Made by a program: the position numbers and the translations under genes. Below are positions 57,278 through 64,000 of a stretch of DNA of 64,000 bases, piece after piece. A model generated the notes under the pieces. It was not told where the DNA came from. It worked only from the letters and a program-made list of their open reading frames with translations, and searched no databases. This DNA is from a bacterium (GTDB lineage: Bacteria > Myxococcota_A > Polyangia > Nannocystales > Nannocystaceae), in contig JANSYI010000019.1 in the NCBI GenBank assembly GCA_024742475.1, forward strand, positions 1 to 64,000. Reading direction: 5' to 3'. The stretch's first letter is position 1. Every line of letters starts with the position of its first letter.

Positions 57278-58858
57278 GTGGCATCGACCCTGCTCGAGCC
57301 CGTTGCGGCGGGCCAGACGCGATTTCGAATGCAAGGCCTCGCGCCCGATGCCCGCGGGATCGCGGTGGGCCGCGAGCTGCTGCTCGTGTTCGGCTCGATC
57401 GACTGGCTCGTGTCCTTTCTCGGGGCGTACAGCGACGAGGCCAGCCTCGATGAGCTGATCCCCACCATGACGCTCGAGCACGCGCGTCGCGAGGGGGGCG
57501 GGCACGCGATGATGATGCGCTGTGCGGCGGCCGACGGGTACGCGGTCGATCGCATCGCTCGGCTGTGCACCGCGGCACAAGGCGAGCTGTTCTCCGGGGC
57601 GGGCTCGGTGTTCCTGCGCTGGCGCGAGCGCGACGCGCCGTTCGGCTACGACCTGGTCGAGCCCATCGTGCCCTCGGGCGACGAGGTGCTCGTGGTCGAG
57701 CCGACGCACAGCTCGAAGTATCAGACCCTCGACCGCCTCGACCCGGTCGAGCTGATCCAGCGGCTGCAGCTGCGCGCGCAGCCGATGCCGCTGGGCAGCA
57801 TCTCCCGCGACCCAGAGCTGCTCGGGCTGCGCGAGATGGCCCTCGTGCTCGTGGCGGCGGGGCTGGCCGATCGCGTGCTGCGGTACCTGTGGCAGGCCGA
57901 AGTGCCCATGGCCGGCTACCACGTGCTGCTCGACGACGACGCGCGCCCGAGCCTGCTCTTGCGCATCCGGCAGCCGCCCCCGCGCACCCTCGACGTCCTC
58001 TCGGGCATTCCCGGCGTCGAGCTGCTCGCGCCCGTCTCGTCTCGGGCCGCGGTCGAGATCGGCTATCGCCACCCCATCTCACTGTCCTCGGCGCAGAGCT
58101 GCTTTCCCGGCGAGGAGATGTTCCTCTTTCGCGGGCGGGTCGGTCGCGTCGAGCGACTGCCCGGTCCGCCGCGGTTCGTCGACGGGCGCCACCTGGTCGA
58201 GTCGACCGGTGTCAACCAGCTCCGGGAGGTCGGACAGCTGCGCGACGCCGAGCTGGCGCCGCTGCGCGTCGAGCTGCAGGTCCGCGCCACGACCACGCCC
58301 AAGGAGCCGCGCGGCACCCTCATCGCGTGGTCACAGGTCAGCCTGCTGCGCAACCTCGTCTATCTGATCCCCCCCAGCGCGCTCGCGGCCTCGCGCGTCG
58401 TCCCGCTCGACGAGGGCGTCGTCGTGCTGACCGGATCTTCGCTCGGTCCGCGGACCGCCGCGTCGGCTGCGGGCGTGGGCGCGGGCGTGATCGTGCCGCT
58501 GGGGCAGCGCCTGGGCGAAGCGGCGCCTGGCGTCTTGCTGCCCGAGGGGTACGAGCTGTGGCCCAGGGTCCGGCCCTCGCTCCTTCGCCAGCTGCTCGGG
58601 CTCGGGCCCGAAGACCACGCGCTCTTCCTGGGGCTCGACCGTGCCCCCATTCGTGTCGGCCCCGACAAGCTGCTCCCGCTCGACGCGGCGCTCGTCGGGC
58701 GGCTCACCCTCGAAGACGCCCAGGTGGTCGAACCGTCCGCGCCCGCGCTGGGCCCCGGCTCGATTCGCAACGAGCCGCTGGGACGCTTCGCGCTGTGGGG
58801 CTTTGGCGGGCAACCGCCGGCCATCGGCCGTGACGACGAACGGGGTCCCGGACAGTAG
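57278..58858 (+). CDS. Uncharacterised protein X1 of the MoxR-vWA operon
   Basis: A 526-residue cytosolic protein without a signal peptide or clear enzyme motif. The N-terminal half is alpha/beta (AVGRELLLVFGSIDWLVSFLGA, then LGLREMALVLVAAGLADRVLRYLW); the C-terminal half is beta-rich with repeated VPLDEGVVVLTGSSLG-type strands. In MoxR-vWA ternary systems, named accessory families such as bpX0 and bpX1 occupy this first position; assignment to one of them is an inference from position and size. GTG 57278 has TAGTCT 8 bp upstream. The next gene starts 3 bp after the stop. Confidence 0.75.
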   Translation: MASTLLEPVAAGQTRFRMQGLAPDARGIAVGRELLLVFGSIDWLVSFLGAYSDEASLDELIPTMTLEHARREGGGHAMMMRCAAADGYAVDRIARLCTAAQGELFSGAGSVFLRWRERDAPFGYDLVEPIVPSGDEVLVVEPTHSSKYQTLDRLDPVELIQRLQLRAQPMPLGSISRDPELLGLREMALVLVAAGLADRVLRYLWQAEVPMAGYHVLLDDDARPSLLLRIRQPPPRTLDVLSGIPGVELLAPVSSRAAVEIGYRHPISLSSAQSCFPGEEMFLFRGRVGRVERLPGPPRFVDGRHLVESTGVNQLREVGQLRDAELAPLRVELQVRATTTPKEPRGTLIAWSQVSLLRNLVYLIPPSALAASRVVPLDEGVVVLTGSSLGPRTAASAAGVGAGVIVPLGQRLGEAAPGVLLPEGYELWPRVRPSLLRQLLGLGPEDHALFLGLDRAPIRVGPDKLLPLDAALVGRLTLEDAQVVEPSAPALGPGSIRNEPLGRFALWGFGGQPPAIGRDDERGPGQ

Positions 58859-58861
58859 GCC

Positions 58862-60043
58862 GTGGCGGCGACGTTCGAACAGTTCCTGGCCGGATTCATC
58901 CTGCCGCTGCTCGGCGGCGGGCCGGTGCACGTCTCTCGCCCGCTTCGGCCTCGGGAGCGCGACGAGTGGCTCGGCGACGTCACGCGAGCCGGCACCGCGC
59001 TGCGATATCTCCGCCTGCGCCGCGCCCAGCACCTCATCCCCCATCCGGCGCTGCCCGAGCCGGACGACGAGGAGCTGTCCTTGTGGATCGGGCTGCACAA
59101 CACGCTGGTCTTCGACCACCCCGACCGGGCGCGGGTATGGAGCCGCGCAAGCATGTGGCGCCGGGTCGAGGGAGCCACGCGCACGCTGCTGACGCTGCCG
59201 TTTCCAAGCTCGGTGGGGGCGTCGGTGGCCCGTCACGTCACCGTCGGGGCGTTCTTGCAGGCGCAGCGCACCGACGTGCTGCTCACCAACGCCAGCGGGG
59301 AGCACCGCTTCGCTGGGCAAGATCCGCCGCGGCGGCGCTTCTTTGGCGGGACCATCCCGGGTACGGCCCGCAACGAGACCCGGGACTGGCTCGGGCTTCC
59401 CCACGCGCCCGAGGCGGTTCGGCTGATCGACGACGCGCTGCGGGCTTCACCGCTGACCTGTTTGCTCGAGCCGCGGCGCGCACCCTCGGGGTGGTCTCCG
59501 CTGCTCGCCGTCGACGCGCTGCGCGAGCGCGGGCTGGCGCGCGCGGTCGTCTACCATTGGGCCCGTGGCAAGGACTGGATTCAAGTCGGCGGCGCCGTGA
59601 TGTCCGCGCTGCTGCCCTCGGTGGCACCCAAGCCCGCCGAGCCGCCCCAGCCACAGGGCCCCGGCGCGATGCTGGCGCTCCCCGGTGCCGTGCCCGCCTC
59701 GGATTCCGCCTCGCTCGCTGCGCTGGTCGGGGCTCTGATTCACCTGCACTTTCTCAAAGTGCTCGAGTTCGACGCGCGTCTGGGGCTGGCGCTGGGCAGC
59801 CGCGATCCTGGCATCCTGGCCTTCTTGGCGCTCCCCCTGCTGCTGCCCACCCTCGGCCACGTGCTCGGCTCGCCGCTGGCGGGGACCCCATCCCGGGGCG
59901 CCTCGCTGGGCCTCGAGCGATTCGAGAGCGGCGCGGATCGCCTCTGGACGGAGTACCTCGATCACCTCGGCGAGCTGGTGCCCAAGGCGGCGGTCGAGAA
60001 TCTGCTAGCCGGCCTCGTCCCCGCCATCGTAAAACCTGCGTGA
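58862..60043 (+). CDS. Uncharacterised protein X2 of the MoxR-vWA operon
   Basis: A 393-residue protein of unrecognised family. It begins TFEQFLAGFILPLLGGGPVHV and has a Trp-rich middle and two hydrophobic helical segments near 280-330 (SLAALVGALIHLHFLKVL and ILAFLALPLLLPTLG) that could be buried helices or membrane-associated. No catalytic motif was found. It lies 3 bp after X1, and its TGA shares one base with the MoxR ATG, so it is clearly part of the operon. Position suggests a bpX2-like or analogous accessory family (inference). Confidence 0.72.
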   Translation: MAATFEQFLAGFILPLLGGGPVHVSRPLRPRERDEWLGDVTRAGTALRYLRLRRAQHLIPHPALPEPDDEELSLWIGLHNTLVFDHPDRARVWSRASMWRRVEGATRTLLTLPFPSSVGASVARHVTVGAFLQAQRTDVLLTNASGEHRFAGQDPPRRRFFGGTIPGTARNETRDWLGLPHAPEAVRLIDDALRASPLTCLLEPRRAPSGWSPLLAVDALRERGLARAVVYHWARGKDWIQVGGAVMSALLPSVAPKPAEPPQPQGPGAMLALPGAVPASDSASLAALVGALIHLHFLKVLEFDARLGLALGSRDPGILAFLALPLLLPTLGHVLGSPLAGTPSRGASLGLERFESGADRLWTEYLDHLGELVPKAAVENLLAGLVPAIVKPA

Positions 60044-61251
60044 TGACGGAGCCCCCCGCGCCGCCTCCTCCCGACAACGCGCCTTCGATTCCCGAGCTGG
60101 CGCGCCGACTCCAAGAGGGTGCGCGCCAGCTCGAGCAGCAGTTCCTCGGCAAGGAAGAGATCATTCGTCTCCTGTTCGTCAGCGCCTTGGCCGGCGAGCA
60201 CCTCGTGATGGTCGGGCCGCCGGGCACCGCGAAGTCCGCCCTGCTTCGCAGCTTCGCGCAGGTCATCGAGGCCAAGTACTTCGACTACCTGCTCACGCGC
60301 TTCACCGAGCCCAACGAGATCTTCGGCCCGGTCGACATCCAGGCGTTCAGGGCTGGGCAGTACCGCCGCCGCATCGAGGGCATGCTTCCGCAGTCCGAGG
60401 TGGTGTTCCTCGACGAGATCTTCAAGGCCAACAGCGCCATCCTCAACAGCTTGCTGACGATCCTCAACGGGCGCCGTTTCACGCACGGCAACCAGACCCT
60501 GCGCGTGCCGCTGATCTCGATGTTCGCCGCGAGCAACGAGGTGCCGACCGACGACGCGCTCTCGGCGTTGTTCGACCGCTTCTTGCTGCGAGTACGCGCC
60601 GACTATCTCGACTCGTATCACTTCCGCGGGCTGCTCCAAAAAGGCATCGAGCTCGAGGCCAAGGGCATGGACCCCGACGCGAAGACGCTCGAGCCGGTGG
60701 TCACCGCGACCGAGCTGCTGGCCCTGCAGCGCAACTTCGGCAAGCTGCTGAGCTTCAACGAGGAGTTCCTCGCCACCTTCAAGGGGCTCGCGTTTCAGAT
60801 CCGCTCCGAGGGGCTCGGCCTGTCCGACCGCCGCATCGTCAAGCTGCTCAAGCTCTTCGCGGCTTCGGCCATCTTCGACGGGCGGGACACGGTCAACGAC
60901 AGCGATTTCTTCGTGCTGCGGCACGTGTGGAACACCCCCGAGCAGGAGGAGATCCTGCAGGAGGTCGTCGGTCCGGTGCTCGACCAGTGGTACGAGCAAC
61001 ACCCCGATCACGCCCGCATCGGCGCCACGCCGACCAACCTCAGCGACCTGCTCGAAGAGCTCAAGGTCATCCGCCAGACGCTCACCAGCTCCGAGGTCCT
61101 CTCGGACATGCAGCTGTTCAGCCAGCTGCGCAACCTCGGTGACATCAAGGCGGCGCTGACCCGCATGCCCGACAACCCCACCGCCGCGCGCATGGTCGGC
61201 GAGGTCGACAAGCTGCTGGAGACGATGTTCGCCTCCAGTCGCTTCGTGTGA
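60043..61251 (+). CDS. MoxR/RavA-type AAA+ ATPase
   Basis: A 402-residue AAA+ chaperone of the MoxR clade, closest in layout to RavA. Walker A GPPGTAKS (58-65), Walker B VFLDEIFKAN (121-130), sensor 1 AASNE (162-166) and arginine finger LFDRF (176-180) are intact; LGKEEIIRLLFVSALAGEHL precedes them. A longer C-terminal helical region ends TMFASSRFV. MoxR ATPases work with vWA partners to remodel target complexes. The ATG overlaps the X2 stop by one base. The vWA gene follows after 120 bp. Confidence 0.95.
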   Translation: MTEPPAPPPPDNAPSIPELARRLQEGARQLEQQFLGKEEIIRLLFVSALAGEHLVMVGPPGTAKSALLRSFAQVIEAKYFDYLLTRFTEPNEIFGPVDIQAFRAGQYRRRIEGMLPQSEVVFLDEIFKANSAILNSLLTILNGRRFTHGNQTLRVPLISMFAASNEVPTDDALSALFDRFLLRVRADYLDSYHFRGLLQKGIELEAKGMDPDAKTLEPVVTATELLALQRNFGKLLSFNEEFLATFKGLAFQIRSEGLGLSDRRIVKLLKLFAASAIFDGRDTVNDSDFFVLRHVWNTPEQEEILQEVVGPVLDQWYEQHPDHARIGATPTNLSDLLEELKVIRQTLTSSEVLSDMQLFSQLRNLGDIKAALTRMPDNPTAARMVGEVDKLLETMFASSRFV

Positions 61252-61371
61252 GGCCTCATGTCTGGGGCGCGAACCGGGTTGCTCTTTCTCTCCCGCTCCG
61301 GGGCCCTTCGGGCCGGCTCGCTTTCTTGCAAAGCGGCGGCAGGGTCGTTTTCGACGAGGCGCTGATCGAAC

Positions 61372-62835
61372 ATGGCACGCGACACTCCAGGCGGGCCTCC
61401 TGAGGGGGGCAGCTCGGCTCCCGGTCCGGGCTTCGAGCGGCAGGTCGGCACGATGGCCATGTCGCAGCTCGAGGGCACCGGCGCGCTGGCGCTGATGCGG
61501 GCGGTGGCGTGGCACAACGCGCTGGCGAGGCTGGGGTACGCGGTGCCGCTGGTGGTGGTGCACGATCTGGGCTGTCTCATCGCGGGGCTGGGCAAGCCGG
61601 CGGGGCAGCTGCGCGGGCTGGGCGACCCCGAGGTCTGCGAGGCGTGGCGCCGGCTCTTGGTCGAGCTCGGTGAGTCCGAGCTGGTCCGCACGCAGGCGGG
61701 CTGGAAGCACCGGGACGCCATGGTCGGCGTGGTGCTCGCGCGGGTGTTCTCCACCATCATCCCGCAGCTGCCCGAGGACGTCCGCGTGCTGCGACCGAGC
61801 ATGCTGCCGGTCGACGTCGTGCAGTACGCCCGCATCGAGCCCACCTCCGCGTGGGGCCGCTACGACCAGCACGAGGCGCAGGCGTGGCTGGCCACGCTCA
61901 CGACGCACCGCCTCCTGCCGATCCTCGAGATCGAGCAGGTCGATCTCGACGCGCTGCGCTTGCTGGGCCTGTTTCGCGGCGGGGATGCGCTGCCGGGGGT
62001 CGACCTGGCCGACCTCTACAACGTCATCATCTCGCCCTCGCTCGCCGATGTCGTCGACTTCTCCATGGAGTTGCTCCCCAGTATCCTCGAGGTGCGTCGC
62101 GAGGCGGGGCAGCAGTCGTTCTCGATCGATGGCTACGCGTCGATCGAGCGCCGCGGCAACCTCGACGACCTCGTGCTCACCCAGCTCGCCTACGACGAGG
62201 ACGTGTTCGAGCAGAAGCTCGTCGACAACGAGCTGTTCTACTTCACGCACGAGAAGCAGATGGACAACGAGCGGCGGCGACACCAAGTGCTCGTCGACGG
62301 TTCCGCGTCCATGCGGGGCGTTCGCGAGGTGTTCGCCCGGGGCCTGGCGCTCGCGCTGTGCAAACGTCTGGCGATGCTCGGCGAGGACGTCACGCTGCGC
62401 TTCTTCGACTCGCGGCTGTACGAGGGCGTCAAGGTCAGCGGCACGGGCAGCGCCGAGGTGCCCTATGCGCTGCAGTTTCGGGCCGAACGCGGCCGGAACT
62501 ACGCGCGGGTGATCCGCCAGCTCAACACCGAGCTGGCCACGCCGCGCCGCAAGGACGGCCAGTCGCTGGTCTACCTGCTCACCCACGGTGAGTGTCAGCT
62601 GCCGCCGGACGAGCTGGGGCTGCTGAGCACCCGAGCGCCGGTCTACGGCGTGTTCATCCTCCCCAGTGGCCCGCTCGAGCTGCCGTATCTCGACGCGCTG
62701 CATCGCGTGCACGTCATCGACGCCGAGGCCATCTCGCACGGACGCCGGGCTCACAAGGCGCGGCAGATCATCGCCGAGGTCCAAAGCGACCTCGATGGCG
62801 GCAAGACGCGGCGCGGGCGAGGGGGTCGATCGTGA
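61372..62835 (+). CDS. vWA-domain partner of the MoxR ATPase
   Basis: A 487-residue protein. Residues 1-290 are a helical vWA-associated region (with STIIPQLPEDVRVLRPSMLP). The vWA domain (about 300-470) keeps the MIDAS metal site: Asp309, Ser311 and Ser313 in DGSASM and the Thr of LLTHGE. The layout matches ViaA-type partners of RavA. The tail is Arg/Gly-rich. ATG 61372 starts 120 bp after the MoxR gene; that gap contains a GGCCC/GGGCC hairpin but no gene. The stop overlaps the next start in GTGA. Confidence 0.92.
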   Translation: MARDTPGGPPEGGSSAPGPGFERQVGTMAMSQLEGTGALALMRAVAWHNALARLGYAVPLVVVHDLGCLIAGLGKPAGQLRGLGDPEVCEAWRRLLVELGESELVRTQAGWKHRDAMVGVVLARVFSTIIPQLPEDVRVLRPSMLPVDVVQYARIEPTSAWGRYDQHEAQAWLATLTTHRLLPILEIEQVDLDALRLLGLFRGGDALPGVDLADLYNVIISPSLADVVDFSMELLPSILEVRREAGQQSFSIDGYASIERRGNLDDLVLTQLAYDEDVFEQKLVDNELFYFTHEKQMDNERRRHQVLVDGSASMRGVREVFARGLALALCKRLAMLGEDVTLRFFDSRLYEGVKVSGTGSAEVPYALQFRAERGRNYARVIRQLNTELATPRRKDGQSLVYLLTHGECQLPPDELGLLSTRAPVYGVFILPSGPLELPYLDALHRVHVIDAEAISHGRRAHKARQIIAEVQSDLDGGKTRRGRGGRS

Positions 62836-64000
62836 TCGACACCGCGGTGCTTTGGGTTCGGGCCGAGGCCAACATTCGCGCGGGGCGACATGCGGACGCG
62901 CTCGTGCACCTGCGGCACCTCGTCGAGGTCGTCGACCGCATCGACTTCGAGTACGAGGAGTGGCTGCGGGCGATGGCCGAGAGCCTGCGCGCGCTGGCCC
63001 ACTGGCGCGAGGCGGCCGCGTGCACCGCCTACTTGGGGGCCACCGACGTACCTTCGGCCGACGCGTACTCGGCAGCCGTCGCGGGCGTGGAGGCCGGGGA
63101 CGAGGGCGCGCTGCGAGGCATGCGGCTGCAGGGGATCTACCTCGCGCGAGCGGGCCATCACGCCGCGGCCGCGCAGTGGTTCTCGGCCTCGCGCATGCCC
63201 GTGCACCAGGCCATTGCGCTCGAGCGGGCGGGCGACGACGCCGCGGCTTCGGAGCTGTGGCAGGTCGTCATGGCCTCCGACGATCTTCGCGACCGTCGCT
63301 ACGAGCTCGCGCTGGCCAAGATCAACTACGGTCTGTGCCTGCTGCGGATGAAACACGAGCGGGCACGCACGGCGCTCGCCGAGGCGACGACCGCGGTCGA
63401 AGAGGTCGCCGACTGGTTCGAGACCGAGGGCCTGCGCGAGCGAGCCTTCGACTGCTACCAGCTGCTCGCGCGCATCGGCTCCGAGGCGGGGGCGTTCGAG
63501 AACGTGGCCGAGGGCTACCTCAACAGCGTCCGCATCCTCCGCAACGACGGGCTCAAGCTCGACGCGCTGCGCCTGTACGAGGCACTCGTGACCTTGGCGC
63601 GTAGGGCAGGGGAGCACCACGCGGCGGCGGGCATCCTGCGCGAGGCGGCCGACTACTGCACCCGCGCTGCGCTGCCCTACGCCGACGACTTGCGGCTGCG
63701 CAGCGCCGAGGCGTGGGTGAAGACCGCTGCAGAGGCGCAGACCGCCGCGCACCCGCTGCAGATGGTCGAGAACGCCTATCTCGCCGCCGCCGAGGGGTTC
63801 GCGTCGGTGCGGGCGTATCGGCAGGTGGTGGAGGTCTACGGGCGGCTGGCCTCGCTCGAGCTGCCCACCAAGGCGCGCGAGCGCTACCGCCGACTGGTCG
63901 ATCGGCTCGGCAACGAGCAGCAGGACGCACCGCGCCCCGTCCCGGTGCCCGAGTTCCTCAAGCAGCTGCCCGAGTACGAGGAGGTCTGGTACGTCGACCT
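62832..64000 (+). CDS. Alpha-helical repeat protein, 3-prime end outside the window
   Basis: The frame from GTG 62832 has no stop through 64000, giving 389 residues so far. It is all alpha, with TPR/SEL1-like helical pairs (for example AEANIRAGRHADALVHLRHL, GEHHAAAGILREAADYC and NAYLAAAEGFASVRAYRQVV). The GTG overlaps the vWA stop in GTGA, so it is translationally coupled and almost certainly works with the MoxR-vWA pair. Near the window end it becomes Pro-rich (PRPVPVPEFLKQLPEYEEVWY), which suggests another domain beyond 64000. A beta-propeller or FtsH-type component, expected of known ternary systems, has not been reached. Confidence 0.88.
   Translation, partial: MIDTAVLWVRAEANIRAGRHADALVHLRHLVEVVDRIDFEYEEWLRAMAESLRALAHWREAAACTAYLGATDVPSADAYSAAVAGVEAGDEGALRGMRLQGIYLARAGHHAAAAQWFSASRMPVHQAIALERAGDDAAASELWQVVMASDDLRDRRYELALAKINYGLCLLRMKHERARTALAEATTAVEEVADWFETEGLRERAFDCYQLLARIGSEAGAFENVAEGYLNSVRILRNDGLKLDALRLYEALVTLARRAGEHHAAAGILREAADYCTRAALPYADDLRLRSAEAWVKTAAEAQTAAHPLQMVENAYLAAAEGFASVRAYRQVVEVYGRLASLELPTKARERYRRLVDRLGNEQQDAPRPVPVPEFLKQLPEYEEVWYVD

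Noticed and set aside
57278..60043. Calling X1 and X2 bpX0/bpX1/bpX2 outright
   Set aside because: Position and size fit, but no diagnostic motif can be verified by eye, so they are left unnamed.

Overview
The window is a high-GC chromosomal segment (roughly 65-70 % G+C by eye). It very probably comes from a myxobacterium, most likely of the Nannocystaceae/Plesiocystis-Enhygromyxa side of the order. That placement is an inference from gene content: several Hanks-type Ser/Thr kinases, FHA proteins, a sigma54 activator with an FHA sensor, an AgmX/GltJ-like motility-type envelope protein, cysteine-rich lipoproteins with Thr/Ser/Gly/Asp-rich linkers, and a very large NAD-dependent glutamate dehydrogenase. 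No phage, IS element, integrase or CRISPR array was seen.

Layout. 1-292 is a degenerate 60-bp tandem repeat. 0.3-7.6 kb holds a PP-loop ATPase, a sigma54 activator (minus), lon and dnaK. 7.7-12.8 kb has a MopE-type lipoprotein, a MepA-type endopeptidase, a transmembrane Ser/Thr kinase and an MFS carrier. 13.1-14.5 kb is an AT-rich island followed by a MerR-like regulator and a sigma region-4-only protein. 14.6-21.7 kb is a purine/histidine metabolic run (purH, repeat cluster, purD, DUF1015 gene, hisZ, purA). 21.9-30.5 kb carries an AgmX/GltJ-like protein, a threonine aldolase, a coiled-coil membrane protein, tRNA-Cys(GCA), a TPR lipoprotein and a FadL-like barrel. 30.7-37.4 kb has an RHH-FHA fusion, recG, a BFD-type ferredoxin, aspartokinase, a ComEA-like HhH protein and an M24 aminopeptidase. 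37.7-46.0 kb has gdh, purN, hslVU and a methyltransferase. 46.2-48.7 kb holds two tandem paralogous Cys-rich lipoproteins, each with its own upstream region.

The most notable region is 48.8-64.0 kb. Two divergent, tightly coupled operons face away from a short shared control region (57117-57277). The rightward operon encodes two uncharacterised proteins, a RavA/MoxR-type AAA+ ATPase, a vWA protein with an intact MIDAS, and an all-alpha repeat protein cut by the window end. The leftward operon encodes an FHA-repeat protein, a soluble kinase with its catalytic domain at the C-terminus, a lectin-fold lipoprotein, and a kinase/degenerate-cyclase/ATPase/TPR giant. Four junctions use a 4-bp GTGA overlap. 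This looks like a MoxR-vWA ternary conflict/chaperone system wired to phospho-signalling.

A second window-wide signal is regulatory. At least a dozen genes on both strands have a -10-like hexamer (TANNNT) only 5-10 bp before the start codon, most often exactly 6, so leaderless transcription appears common. purH and purN share the same geometry (TTGACC-N17-hexamer-N6-GTG). lon and dnaK instead share TTGACA-N16-hexamer promoters with longer leaders.
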